From Leptobrachium leishanense (lineage: Eukaryota > Chordata > Amphibia > Anura > Megophryidae), in contig CM019075.1 of NCBI GenBank assembly GCA_009667805.1, positions 15,875,493 through 15,939,492 of the forward strand: a stretch of 64,000 nucleotides of DNA, written 5' to 3'. The notes beneath the pieces were generated by a model. That model searched no databases, was not told the DNA's origin, and worked only from the letters and a program-made list of their open reading frames with translations. Positions 33,701 to 42,107 of this stretch are shown piece after piece (within the stretch, counting starts at the first letter, position 1; each line of letters starts with the position of its first letter). The position numbers and the translations under genes are program-made.

Positions 33701-36012
33701 TGTCACAACGCTGCGCCGGCCGCCGGGAGGCATGTCAGTACGGAAGCACATTGTGACTGGTCATCCATCCTCTAACACATGCGAGGCAATTGCCTTGGAA
33801 GGAATCATTCTCGTTCTTACGTTCTTCTCTTGGCTGTACATACAGTAAGTGAACCATAACATGGCAAACGAGGATTAAAACAGATGGTGGATCACGTTTG
33901 TTGAGTGCAGTAAATTCTGCACCGCTCTGACACATTGTGCCCAAGAATTAGGACTTCTTCAGGGAAAAGAATGGACATACAACACCATCACAGAAAGGGG
34001 AGAATAAAAAAAGAAAAAAAAAACGTTAAGTCAGGGATGCCCCAGAGACGTTGGTTGCCTACAATTCCCAGAATTCTTTGAATGCAATGAATGGCCAGAG
34101 AATCATGGGAGTTGCAGTTCAGAAACATCGGGGGGGGGGGGGGGGTCGCATTTGAAATCCCTGATTTAAATGGATACTTAGCGACGAATCTGGTGAGACC
34201 GTACCTGCGCCCCACCATTTTCAGTACGGAAGACGTATTTGACACTGGGATCAGAGAAGGTGGCTGCAGACTGGATGCTTGCGATGGCGACGCTTGTTGG
34301 ATCTTCTCCGGTTGCTACAGCGCCTTATGGAAAAATGATAAGTCAATGGGAGGAAAATATACTAAAACCCATCTCCACCCTCAATTTAGAATACAGATAA
34401 CGGATTAACTTGCATTTATACTGAGAGGTTTGCGCAGTGAAAAACCTCTTGAATCTTGGTGCTGTGTTCTGTGCTGATGTTTGCCTAGAAGGCCAGAGCT
34501 GGAGAGCAGCCCTGCAAGCAATTCCCCTGCTCTCTCTCAGCAAGCGAAACCTGATAGTGTGCCAGCCATAAAGATTATCAACATCACTCAGGAGGAGCTT
34601 CAGGATTGGGGCCGTAATCCCTAGAAGGACCATTTACACCAGGGGCAAGGCAGGCCCGTCCATGGTGCGGATGGTGCCATGGCTCCAGTCAACATTTTGC
34701 CAGGTGCAGCATTTTTGGGCTTTAACTAGGCACACAACACATTACTTTGAGTTTTATTGCTGTGGAGCTGATACGCTCACAGTAATGTGCAGTGTGTGAG
34801 TATTATGGCTGTGGAGCTCTGTGATATACACACACCGCACATTACTGTGAGCGTATCAGAGCTCCACAATGACAAAAACTGATATGCTCACAGTAATGTG
34901 CGGTGTGTAGGAGTTTTATTGCTGTGGAGCTCTGTGAAACGCTCATACACAGCACCTGTTTTTTTTTTGGGGGGGGGGCAGCATTTCATCCTTTGACCCA
35001 GGCAGCACAGTGTCTTGGGCTGACCCTGACTAGGGGACAACAACCTCCATATGGTTTGGAATGATTCCCCTGAAACTCAGCCAACCTAATGAGTGGCTAA
35101 GCATCATGGGAGATGTACTTCCAAAGCAACTGGAAGGCTGAGGTTGCTGACCCCTGACTTACACTCACGTGAAGTGTTGTACCTAGCAGTGACCGCCTGC
35201 GGCACCCATGGACCAGGAGAGAGAAGTGACGGCTTGTGCTTCGAGAGCAGATCAGTCTGAAAAGGTTCTCTTCCGTTCCTGCAAAGCTCGGTTGTATTTG
35301 AGCATCACAAGCAGGCTGGATTAGGCGGGGGGGGGGGGCCGCTACCACTCACCTTCCTGTACCTGGATGCTTCCTTCTTCAATTTCTGCCACTTTCTGCT
35401 GTCTGCAACATTGAGAAAAGACACGAGCATTCTTTGAATTGTTTTTGTACCAGTTATCTAAATGGAACTATGCTCAGATGAGAAACACAACAAACCAGTG
35501 TCTATTTACAAACAAAGGAAATGTGTCCCTCCCACTCGCCTACCGGCGGGCACAGGCGCTTATTACTTATTCGCAAAATAACGCTTGTGATGATACATCT
35601 GAACTTAAAAGGGACACTACCACGTACATAAACTAACTCGGTCACTTGTGCATTACACGCAAGATATCAGCAACGTAAACACAATAAGGACATGTCATAG
35701 TTCGGCGGAAGTTCCCTTTAAAACCCATCTGTGCTGCTTTCTATAGAGACACAGCCGTCAAGGTCAGGTGAAGTAAATGTGACCAAGAAATTCAGATATG
35801 GAAAGATGTAATTCTATGGGGAGGAGAACGAGTGAACAGAACATGAAATAATGATTAGAATAGCATTCGTTACAAAGTCTCATTCTGTTGCTGGAATTCG
35901 TATCTTTTGTTTCAAGTATTCTTATTCCAACGCTGCCTCCAGTTTGCACCTAGTGGCAGGTGCGCAAGGCGTCTTCCTACAACACTCGCACCCCACAAAC
36001 TCACCCCTTCAT
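21692..36012 (-). CDS. usf1: Upstream stimulatory factor 1 (bHLH-leucine zipper), complete
   Basis: Ten coding exons on the minus strand: 36005-36012, 35353-35402, 34205-34323, 31379-31480, 31074-31266, 28585-28672, 28255-28313, 27642-27736, 23826-23954 and 21692-21781. They sum to 933 bp, or 310 residues plus stop, the length of human USF1. Phases agree at every junction. The product starts MKG. It has the activation and USF-specific regions (YVFRTENGG, VMYRVIQV, HYTYFP, QFFVMMSSQEVLQGGSQRS). The basic region is RRAQHNEVERRRRDK, with the His-Glu-Arg residues that read the CACGTG E-box. The helix-loop-helix (INNWIVQLSKIIPDC) and leucine zipper follow, ending LRHHG....IIIKNDSR. USF1 is a nuclear dimeric E-box-binding regulator. 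ARHGAP30 lies upstream in the same orientation, as in human. Introns carry a LINE, minisatellites and MITEs but no exon is disrupted. Confidence 0.97.
21886..22263. mobile_element. TTAA-type MITE, family A, copy 3
   Basis: Ends GGCTGGGGTCAGACGAACGC and GTCTGACCCGAGCC; right flank TTAA. It lies in the last USF1 intron, 104 bp upstream of the final exon. The interior is shortened relative to copy 2. Confidence 0.8.
22496..22608. mobile_element. Decayed palindromic hAT-type MITE
   Basis: GGCTGGCAACCTTGG at the left and, inverted, GGCTCAGCAACCTTTGCC at the right. The interior TAGGAAATGTAGTTCC matches the family at 20499. Confidence 0.65.
22800..22907. mobile_element. Decayed hAT-type MITE fragment
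   Basis: Contains GGAACTACATTTCCCATGAG and GGAGATGTAGTTCTAAGAC, ending TTGCTGATCCCGG; same family as 20499 without clean ends. Confidence 0.5.
23078..23687. repeat. Direct tandem duplication, two 305-bp units
   Basis: GTTACGGCTCTAGGCC starts at 23078 and again at 23383. The two units differ at only a few positions (for example TTTACC versus TTTATC, and TATGTC versus ACGTTC), so the duplication is recent. It lies in the last USF1 intron, just downstream of exon 9. Confidence 0.92.
23826..23954 (-). CDS. usf1: USF1 coding exon 9 (helix 2 and zipper)
   Basis: 129 bp, 43 codons, SKGGILSKACDYIQELRQ then a heptad series with leucines; donor GTAAGT, acceptor GACCTCAG. Confidence 0.95.
24370..27400. 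repeat. Inverted satellite array, unit about 57 bp
   Basis: Dozens of copies of a unit built from CACAGCAATAAAACTCACAG, TAATGTGCGGTGTGTATGAG and CGTATCACAGAGCTC, arranged head-to-head and tail-to-tail. The array is a run of adjacent hairpins; arms of nearly 90 bp pair around 25129, for example. Fragments of a TTTATAAAGCGCCAGC repeat (24755, 25655, 26990) lie at block boundaries. Outlying pieces are at 34735-34960 and 43130-43190. It is in USF1 intron 8. Confidence 0.85.
26397..26560 (+). repeat. 21-bp GC-rich minisatellite inside the satellite array
   Basis: CCCATACCCCTGGGACCAGG repeated about five times, then degenerate GGGCCCAGACCCC units. 21 bp is a multiple of three, which explains the repetitive open frames on both strands. 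Confidence 0.85.
27642..27736 (-). CDS. usf1: USF1 coding exon 8 (basic region end and helix 1)
   Basis: 95 bp encoding ERRRRDKINNWIVQLSKIIP and DCSMESTKSGQ; donor GTACGT, acceptor CTTTCAG. Confidence 0.95.
27866..27886. repeat. Poly(G) tract next to USF1 exon 8
   Basis: Uninterrupted run of about 20 G. On the coding (minus) strand it is a C-run 130 bp upstream of the exon 8 acceptor. Confidence 0.9.
28255..28313 (-). CDS. usf1: USF1 coding exon 7 (basic region)
   Basis: 59 bp encoding KSDGPRTTRDEKRRAQHNE; donor GTACGC, acceptor CATTTCAG. Confidence 0.95.
28585..28672 (-). CDS. usf1: USF1 coding exon 6 (USF-specific region)
   Basis: 88 bp encoding QFFVMMSSQEVLQGGSQRSI and APRTHPYS, the strongly conserved USR next to the basic region. 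Donor GTGAGT. A LINE begins only about 50 bp upstream of its acceptor. Confidence 0.95.
28736..30229 (+). CDS. LINE ORF2 C-terminal part (reverse transcriptase thumb to zinc motif)
   Basis: About 495 codons without a stop. The first residues, TYLGIKLPS, then SKLNISLFGKISILKMNVLP RLLYLFQTIP, form the conserved block after the RT catalytic core in L1-clade ORF2 proteins. Near the C-terminus CWRCDEEIGDYLHMWWSC gives a Cys-x2-Cys-x8-His-x4-Cys motif, the equivalent of the L1 ORF2 cysteine-rich end. The endonuclease and catalytic YADD box are missing because of 5' truncation, so the copy cannot move by itself. The open frame extends upstream to 28622, but that part overlaps USF1 exon 6 in antisense and is not LINE. 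Confidence 0.85.
   Translation, partial: TYLGIKLPSRLDTFFGENFPPLWKVIADDLLKWSKLNISLFGKISILKMNVLPRLLYLFQTIPVRVPASFFATLKTAFLRFVWCASRPRVRWSILIRPKIGGVAIDMHKYYVAAHLRRIIEWSMGGRRALWLDVEDTLTKVRLWSLPWIARIDRPREVTAHTLIAATLQVWDTATSTHNLSTFPSPLIPLADNPTFRTTLTRSFTARLPTPRRPRAHACILDATFISPWSRIPGAPPPTFLERFNFAQILHYLHSLPGRHRLLRDLTPFEKLCVSSTALCHAISALYTMLISPSSPDPPPFEARWEKILQEDIDEESWTKTYELIHRGSQQTRLQEQAYKIVSFWYCTPVLRFWMGLSITTQCWRCDEEIGDYLHMWWSCGVLRSFWTQVQAVIRKVTEEDLPLTAQIFLLLQIPLPSSSLRHSVLLPLLFTARSLIALHWANGVRPHCADWFGRIEELRTHESLLASAGGRMQAHLRKWFYWEGFLSSQEGRALRA
30300..30575 (+). repeat. CT-rich tandem repeat in LINE 3' UTR
   Basis: Units of about 39 bp built of CTCTTTCTTCCTC, TCTTCGCCTC and TTTCCCCCTCCC, about six copies of varying length. 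Confidence 0.85.
31074..31266 (-). CDS. usf1: USF1 coding exon 5
   Basis: 193 bp from AVIQGAFTSEDVGETDASGT through ETHYTYFP to STGT, glycine/alanine/threonine-rich activation region. Donor GTAAGA. Confidence 0.95.
31379..31480 (-). CDS. usf1: USF1 coding exon 4
   Basis: 102 bp, 34 codons, VMYRVIQVAEGQLDGQTEG to SMTQ, phase 0 at both ends. Donor GTGAGT, acceptor CTCTTCAG. Confidence 0.95.
31650..32550. other. USF1 intron, non-coding
   Basis: A22 run at about 31659-31680, a C-run at 32041-32053 and TTGTATTGTATTG simple repeat near 32075. No exon or clear element. Confidence 0.5.
32551..33449. mobile_element. Candidate MITE with inverted ends
   Basis: GGGTAATTCAAAGAGAATCG at the left and, inverted, GGGTTATCCAAAGAGATCCG at the right match at most positions of the first 22. 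Several CCGAATGGC or ATTCGG motifs recur inside. No TSD was identified. Confidence 0.45.
33480..33745. mobile_element. MITE family B, incomplete copy
   Basis: Starts GGCCGGGATGCGTGAGAGTG and shares TGGACGTTCCTTC, CGCCTCGCTGAG and GCATGTCAGTACG with the full copy at 49171. The right terminus is lost. Confidence 0.6.
34032..34163. mobile_element. hAT-type MITE
   Basis: CAGGGATGCC at the left, AAATCCCTG at the right. The interior AATCATGGGAGTTGCAGTTC matches the element at 3430. A G18 run (about 34128-34145) sits inside. Ends 42 bp before USF1 exon 3. Confidence 0.65.
34205..34323 (-). CDS. usf1: USF1 coding exon 3
   Basis: 119 bp, 39 full codons, including AVATGEDPTSVAIASIQSAA and YVFRTENGGAQ. 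Donor GTACGG, acceptor CCATAAG. Confidence 0.95.
34735..34965. repeat. Outlying block of the 57-bp inverted satellite
   Basis: Same GAGCTCTGTGATA, CACAGTAATGTGCGGTGTG and TTTTATTGCTGTGGAG motifs as 24370-27400, in alternating orientation. Confidence 0.8.
35033..35155. mobile_element. Decayed hAT-type MITE
   Basis: AGGGGACAACAACCTCC... and TTGCTGACCCCTGAC ends with GGGAGATGTACTTCC inside; family of 20499. Confidence 0.55.
35353..35402 (-). CDS. usf1: USF1 coding exon 2
   Basis: 50 bp encoding QQKVAEIEEGSIQVQE; acceptor ATGTTGCAG, donor GTGAGT. Confidence 0.92.
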
Positions 36013-36057
36013 TTCTCCTCGGTGTCAAACATCAGAAGGGATCCCTCGAACCGCCGG
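36005..36057 (-). CDS. usf1: USF1 start-codon exon (5' UTR plus MKG)
   Basis: Acceptor after a T-tract and GTTTCCAG (exon edge 36057). 45 nt of 5' UTR ends in GAGGAGAA before the ATG at 36012-36010. Only 8 coding bases, then donor GTGAGT. The split glycine codon joins the next exon in phase 2. Confidence 0.85.
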
Positions 36058-36159
36058 CTGGAAACCCCCAAAAAAAAAAAAAAAACACACAATGCTTGAA
36101 TACTGCACACGTTCAAAGAACACAGAAAATGACAAAACCATACGGCATGCGGTTACCAA

Positions 36160-36820
36160 GCGGCAACTGCGTGTCGTTATCACATTTCAGAGGGTAATAA
36201 GGCGCGGTTATCACATTTCAGGGGGTAATATATGGCGCAGTTATCACATTTCAGGGGTAATAAGGCGCAGTTATCACATTTCAGAGGGTGATAAGGCGCA
36301 GTTATCACATTTCAGGGGGTAATAAGGCACGATTATCACATTTCAGGGGGTAAGGCGCGGTTATCACATTTCAGGGGGTAAGGCGCGGTTATCACATTTC
36401 AGGGGTAATAAGGCGCGGTTATCACATTTCAGGGGTAATAAGGCGCGGTTATCACATTTCAGGGGTAATAAGGCGCAGTTATCACATTTCAGGGGTAATA
36501 AGGCGCAGTTATCACATTTCAGGGGTAATAAGGCGCAGTTATCACATTTCAGGGGTAATAAGGCGCGGTTATCACATTTCAGGGGGTAATAAGGCGCGAT
36601 TATCACATTTCAGGGGGTAATAAGGCACAGTTATCACATTTCAGGGGGTAATAAGGCGCGGTTATCACATTTCAGGGGGTAATAAGGCACAGTTATCACA
36701 TTTCAGGGGGTAATAAGGCGCGGTTATCACATTTCAGGGGGTAATAAGGCACAGTTATCACATTTCAGGGGTAATCTATGGCGCAGTTATCACATTTCAG
36801 GGGTAATAAAAGGCACAGTT
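36160..36820. repeat. 30-bp minisatellite array I, about 22 copies
   Basis: Unit GGCGCAGTTATCACATTTCA GGGGTAATAA with single-base variants (CGCGG, CACAG, GGGGG). It lies in USF1 intron 1 and is cut off on the right by a LINE. Confidence 0.95.
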
Positions 36821-38637
36821 ATTTATTTATAAAGGATTTTACCAGGAAGGATACATTGAGATTTCTCTCGTTTTCAAGTATGTCCTGGGTTCAAGAACAT
36901 TGAAGTGTTACAGTTACAGAAATACAAAATATTAAAAAAAAAAAACACAAATACAGATTAAGAGAAAATAAATATAGTCACTGTGTTACATGTTTACAGG
37001 TGCATTCTGTATATAGTCACTGTGTTACATGTTTACAGGCGCATTCTGTAAATAGTCACTATGTTACATGTTTACAGGTGCATGCTGTATATGGTCACTG
37101 TGTTACATGTTTACAGGTGCATTCTGTATATAGTCACTGTGTTACATGTTTACAGGTGCATTCTGTATATAGTCACTGTGTTACATGTTTACAGGTGCAT
37201 TCTGTATATAGTCACTGTGTTACATGTTTACAGGTGCATTCTGTATATAGTCACTGTGTTACATGTTTACAGGTGCATTCTGTATATAGTCACTGTGTTA
37301 CATGTTTACAGGTGCATTCTGTATATAGTCACTGTGTTACATGTTTACAGGTGCATTCTGTATATAGTCACTGTGTTACATGTTTACAGGTGCATTCTGT
37401 ATATAGTCACTGTGTTACATGTTTACAGGTGCATTCTGTATATAGTCACTGTGTTACATGTTTACAGGTGCATTCTGTATATAGTCACTGTGTTACATGT
37501 TTACAGGTGCATTCTGTATATAGTCACTGTGTTACATGTTTACAGGTGCATTCTGTATATAGTCACTGTGTTACATGTTTACAGGTGCATTCTGTATATA
37601 GTCACTGTGTTACATGTTTACAGGTGCATTCTGTATATAGTCACTGTGTTACATGTTTACAGGTGCATTCTGTATATAGTCACTGTGTTACATGTTTACA
37701 GGTGCATTCTGTATATAGTCACTGTGTTACATGTTTACAGGTGCATTCTGTATATAGTCACTGTGTTACATGTTTACATGTGCATTCTGTATATAGTCAC
37801 TGTGTTACATGTTTACAGGCGCATTCTGTATACAGTCACTATGTTACATGTTTACAGGTGCATTCTGTATATAGTCACTATGTTACATGTTTACAGGTGC
37901 ATTCTGTATATAGTCACTATGTTACATGTTTACAGGCGCATTCTGTATATAGTCACTGTGTTACATGTTTACAGGCGCATTCTGTATATAGTCACTGTGT
38001 TACATGTTTACAGGTGCATTCTGTATTGAGGTATGTTAGTAAGGAGCTCTTAAGTGACTTTAAACTGGAAGATTTGATGGTGTCTGGGAGGTTATTCCAT
38101 AATTGTGGTGCTCTGTAGGAAAACGAGGATTGAGCCACTTTCTTTTTGTATTGTGGTATTGTAAGTAAGGTGCTGGTCCTGGATCTGAGGTTATAGGATG
38201 AGGGAACTGCTGAGGGAAGCAGCCTATTCAGGTAGGGTGGCAGCTTCCCAGAAAAGCTCTTAAACACCAGGCTGGAAAGGTGAAGGGTGCGTCTAGATTC
38301 CAGCGATGGCCAGTTTAGCTCTTTTAACATGTCACAGTGGTGGGTCATGTAGTTACATTGTAATGCAAAGCGGCAGAATGAGTTATACAATGTAGTAAGT
38401 TTCTGAAGGTGTGTTTGCGGGGCGGCTGCATACACTACATCTCCATAATCAGTTTTTTACCGCGGGACTCAGACAGGATTTGTTTCTGTACAGGGCACCT
38501 AGTTTGGGGTAAAGTTTAGATGAGATTTTTTCGATGTGGGGGCCAAAGGATAGATTAGGGTCCAACCACATACCCAGATATTTGAGGGAAGTGACTGTGG
38601 TCAGCGTGCCATTTGATTTTGTCCCAACACATAGATA
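36821..38637 (-). mobile_element. CR1/Rex-like LINE, 5'-truncated, inserted in a minisatellite
   Basis: The minus-strand translation of 38435-38000 and 38673-38449 gives the RT C-terminal segment (NGTLTTVTSLKYLGMWLDPN; RAPQLWNNLPDTI; LKSLKSSLLTYL). A closely related copy lies at 51595. The 3' end (left) reads ATTTATTTATAAAGGATTTT ACCAGG. The right end stops abruptly at ACACATAGAT. Between its 3' end and the RT lies a 39-bp minisatellite. Sequence matching the 30-bp array flanks it on both sides. Confidence 0.8.
36973..38029 (+). repeat. 39-bp minisatellite, about 27 copies, inside the LINE
   Basis: Unit GTGCATTCTGTATATAGTCA CTGTGTTACATGTTTACAG. 39 is a multiple of three, so open frames of over 300 codons run through it without being genes. 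Middle copies are identical; edge copies vary. Confidence 0.97.
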
Positions 38638-38970
38638 GCACATTTCGGAGGGGTAATAAGGCGCAGTTAGCACATGTCGGGGTTAATATGGTGCAATTAG
38701 CACATTTCGGGGTTAATATGGTGCAATTAGCACATTTCGGGGTTAATATGGTGCAATTAGCACATTTCGGGGTTAATATGGTGCAATTAGCACATTTCAG
38801 GGGTTAATATGGTGCAATTAGCACATTTCAGGGGTTAATATGGTGCAATTAGCACATTTCAGGGGTTAATATGGTGCAGTTTTCACATTTCGGGGGTAAT
38901 ATGGTGCAGTTTTCACATTTCGGGGGTAATAAGGTGCAGTTTTCACATTTCGGGGGGGTAGTAAAGTGAA
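38638..38970. repeat. 30-bp minisatellite array II, about 11 copies
   Basis: Unit GGTGCAATTAGCACATTTCG GGGTTAATAT, a diverged relative of array I (GCGCAGTTATCACATTTCAG). It continues array I beyond the LINE. Confidence 0.9.
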
Positions 38971-39251
38971 GCACTGTAGCAGCACAGGATGAGGGGGAAC
39001 AGGGGCAGCCACCGTTCCTGGGGAAGGTCACACCCTCCTAGAGATAATGGGGGGGGGTACTCGCTATTTTTCAGGGTGACAGTACCCCCCCGTAAAGCCC
39101 AGTTGGTCAGGCCTGGTATCCCGGACTGCGCCACCAGACGGGTCCTGCCACCCCACACGGTGCGGGGTGCAAACCTCACTCACACGAGGGGTGGACGGAA
39201 AGCACCCCAAGCCTCCCCCCTCTAACCGTGGGGACATATTTAACTCCTCAC

Positions 39252-39390
39252 CTGTTTTGTTGCTTCAGCTCCTGGTTCGCCTAGCCATGGAGATCAGAGC
39301 AAGCGCAGAGACCTCCCACTGCCGCCATCTTTACTTTGGCAGGAAGTAGCCATTCGCGAGCGCTGCCATCTTTACTGCTGGCGCCAGAGC
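39252..39390 (-). other. usf1: Putative USF1 noncoding exon 1
   Basis: On the minus strand the sequence ends CAACAAAACAG followed by a donor GTGAGG at 39251-39246. It sits just downstream of a CpG-type promoter, and no other gene in that orientation explains it. The 5' end is not defined. Confidence 0.5.
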
Positions 39391-39445
39391 GGCCATTTTT
39401 TTGGTTGTGTCATGGCGGAAGAGTTGTGAACGCGCATGCGCACTT
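39318..39445 (-). promoter_or_regulatory. usf1: Candidate TATA-less USF1 promoter (NRF1 and YY1-like sites)
   Basis: A perfect NRF1 palindrome GCGCATGCGC lies at 39432-39441. Three YY1-type sites read on the minus strand: AAAGATGGCGGC (39321-39332), AAAGATGGCAGC (39362-39373) and AAAAATGGCCGC (39389-39400). YY1 motifs in sense orientation just downstream of the start site are typical of housekeeping promoters. No TATA box is seen. Confidence 0.6.
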
Positions 39446-39479
39446 CCCAATAAGACTTTAAATACAGTTTATAGCGTGG

Positions 39480-39976
39480 CAGCTGAGGCTTGGTGTTTAC
39501 AGTACATCTGATGGGTCATTCTCTGCATGCACAGACTGTAAGAAACCGTCATTATTCCTCGAGTTTTGCCATAAACACAAAGGAGGGATTGCAATGAAAC
39601 ATGCAATGTCACAAAATATGGCCAGGTTGTCAACTTCAAAAGTGTTGAGGCTCAATAGTGAGGTCAGCTCCTTAGCAAGGCACATGCATGTCTTGGAACT
39701 AAAACTCCCATGATACTCAGCAACTGGTGAAGACCACTGAGGTTTGTGGGACATTCAGCTTCAATCCATCTTGACCAAAACTGGGCACTTCCACTTTGAC
39801 TACTGATTCATTATGGACTCGTTTTATTGCCCCAATTTCACGCGTGCCCCCCATTCATCGCATCCCCCCATTCCATAATGTGTTCCCTTTTTGTGGTCCA
39901 TGACACTATGTGCGCAATTACATGCCCCATTCGTGCGTTCCCATTTCATGGTCCATTTCCTTTTGTGCCCAACTTC
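39480..39976. other. Intergenic sequence between USF1 and ARHGAP30
   Basis: No gene seen. It includes a MITE-like AAACTCCCATGATACTCAG fragment (about 39700-39720) and a low-complexity C/T-rich stretch (39830-39976) of 'GCCCCATTTCAT' type. Confidence 0.5.
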
Positions 39977-40735
39977 ATTATTATTATTATTATTATTATT
40001 TATTTATTTATAAAGCGCCAGCATATTCCGCAGCGCTGTACAATAAGCACAGTATAGACAGGGTTACAATACATTGAACAACATTTGACAAACAGTACAG
40101 GAGGAGATGAGGGCCCTATTCCCGTAGGAACTCACAATCTAGGAGGGTTGGGGTTGGAAACAGGAGGAGAGGACTGTAAGGTGAGAGTGATTGATGGTTG
40201 CGTCAGTGAGTTGGGTGGTAGGCTTCCCTAAATAGGAATGTTTTCAGGGAGCGTTTGAAGGAAGAGAAGTTAGGGGAAAGTCTGACAGTACGAGGGAGAG
40301 CGTTCCAGAGAGTGGGGGCTGCGCGTGAGAAATCCTGCAGTCTATCATGGGAAGAGGTGATGCGGGGAGAAGCTAGGCGCAGGTCACTGTTTGACCTTAG
40401 GGAGCGGGCTGGGGTGTATTTGGTGATTAGTGAGGACAGGTAGTGGGGCGCTGAGTTAGTGAGGGTTTTGTAGGTAAGGATAAGGATTTTGAACTTAATT
40501 CTGCAGTGGATGGGGAGCCAGTGAAGGGACTCGCAGAGGGAGCGGCAGAGACAGAGCGGCGGGTGAGGTGAATTAGCCTGGCGGAGGCGTTCAGGATGGA
40601 TTGTAGGGGGAGAGGTGGGACAGAGGGAGGCCAGATAAGAGATTATTGCAATAGTCGAGTCGGGAGATTACCAGGGCGTGTATGAGTTGTTTTGTGGCGA
40701 CAGCGGTAAGAAATGGCCGAATTCTGTAAATATTA
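39977..40735 (-). mobile_element. L2/Rex-like LINE 3' end
   Basis: The left end is TTATTATTATT then TTTATAAAGCGCCAGCATAT, a recurrent repeat end in this window. In minus orientation 40500-40240 gives a broken RT C-terminus (RSLRS, SLERS, FKRSLKTFLF). The low-complexity C/T-rich sequence on both sides shows it inserted there. Confidence 0.55.
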
Positions 40736-41010
40736 CGCAGTTGGTATCGGTATCATGTATCATGCCCCGTTTCATTTATGCCCCCCCTCCCATTTTATTA
40801 GGTTCCTTTATTTCATCCCTCATTTTATTATATGCCCCCATTGGGTTATGTACCTATATTTCATGCCCCATTTTACTACGTGTCCCATTTCATTTATGGC
40901 CCCCCCCCCATTTTATTCGGTTCCTTCGTTTCATCCCTCAGTTCATTATATGCCTCCAGTTGATTATATACCTCTATTTCACGCCCCGTGTCATACCGTG
41001 CCACGATTTC
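40736..41010. repeat. Low-complexity ATGCCCC/CATTTTATTA stretch
   Basis: Imperfect repeats of CATGCCCCATTTTATTA type, continuing the sequence at 39830-39976. Confidence 0.6.
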
Positions 41011-41252
41011 CTTTATTTGCTACCTGCCAGATGTCCATCCAAGGGTAGGAAGCCAAAGAAGTGAGGTGAGAGAGTCCAGAAAGGCAGGAGACAAGGCACA
41101 GGCAGTAGCCTCATTAGGACCTTTACATGATACACAATGCTCAGCACAGCTCTGAGATTTTCTGGCAGCCATTCCAGCGATATTACATGTGTCTTATATA
41201 TCACGCAAACAGCTTACTGCAAAAAAAAACTGTGTCCTGTATGCCTCTAGGT

Positions 41253-41390
41253 CAGGGGTCAGCAAACTTGGCTCCCTGATGTTTTGAGAACTACATTTCC
41301 CACGTGGCTCAGCCAGCCTGATATGTGACCGAGCATCATGGGAGATGGCTCCCTGATGTTTTGGGAACTACAAGTTTACGGACCCCCCTA
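41253..41390. mobile_element. hAT-type MITE with perfect TSD
   Basis: Starts CAGGGGTCAGCAAACTTGGC. TSD CTCTAGGT on both sides (41245-41252, 41391-41398). The right half is rearranged: a second CTCCCTGATGTTTTGGGAAC replaces the expected inverse end. Confidence 0.75.
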
Positions 41391-41398
41391 CTCTAGGT

Positions 41399-42107
41399 CA
41401 GTGACCTCAATGCCTGGGTCTCCTCCCTTTCTGATCCCTCTAACAGCAGCAGAACTCCAGAGTCCAATGGCACGTCTAAATCTGGACACGTGCTCGGAGC
41501 TAGGCCCATCCTAAACTCTGGCACATAATTCAAAACCTGGATGGTTGCAATCCCGAGCAGGTTGCAACCCTACAACGTCAGATGAAGTTGATGCAAACTG
41601 CGGTACCATCGTTGTTCTTCCATTAAAATGAGTCAACTATGCTAAATGACTATGGTGGTAACTACAACAGAAAAACAAAACCCTAAATAGCGAGCGGGAA
41701 GTCAAAATGGCTGGATTACCCAACAAAAGTCAAATTAAATAAGGGAGAATGGGGCAGACTGTCCCGTCAGGCTTGCGGGTTGGTAGGGGCCCAATTAAAT
41801 ACCTGTCACCTTGTTAAACCTCAGCTCCGGTATTGGACTCGGAGTCTAAAGCCAGAGCCATCGGATCAGCAGTGCTGCAGCGTGCCTCCCACACTCTTAG
41901 CACGAGTCTGGGAACGGAACGCTGCTTTGGCACTGCCCCATCCCACGTGACCTGCGAGAATCACATTGACGGATCACCTGATGCAGAAGTGCAGGCGCCA
42001 AACCTATGAAGGAGGCCTGTGGCAAGCTAGTTAAAGAGGAGAAAAGAAAATATGGCCGAGTCTTTTTTTCTTCTTATTTTTTTATCAATATCTACATTTA
42101 AAAATAC
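41399..42107. other. Intergenic, no feature recognised
   Basis: No open frame, element or repeat that I can support. Confidence 0.4.

Noticed and set aside
34739..34965. Separate regulatory hairpins in USF1 intron 2
   Set aside because: They are an outlying block of the same inverted satellite as 24370-27400.
36160..36820. Regularly spaced direct repeats resembling a CRISPR array
   Set aside because: Repeats are contiguous with no unique spacers, the context is a vertebrate intron, and there are no cas genes.
37000..38118. Open frames of 372 and 322 codons (HSVYSHCVTCLQV repeats)
   Set aside because: They are translations of a 39-bp minisatellite, open only because 39 is a multiple of three; no start context, no splice sites, no conserved domain.
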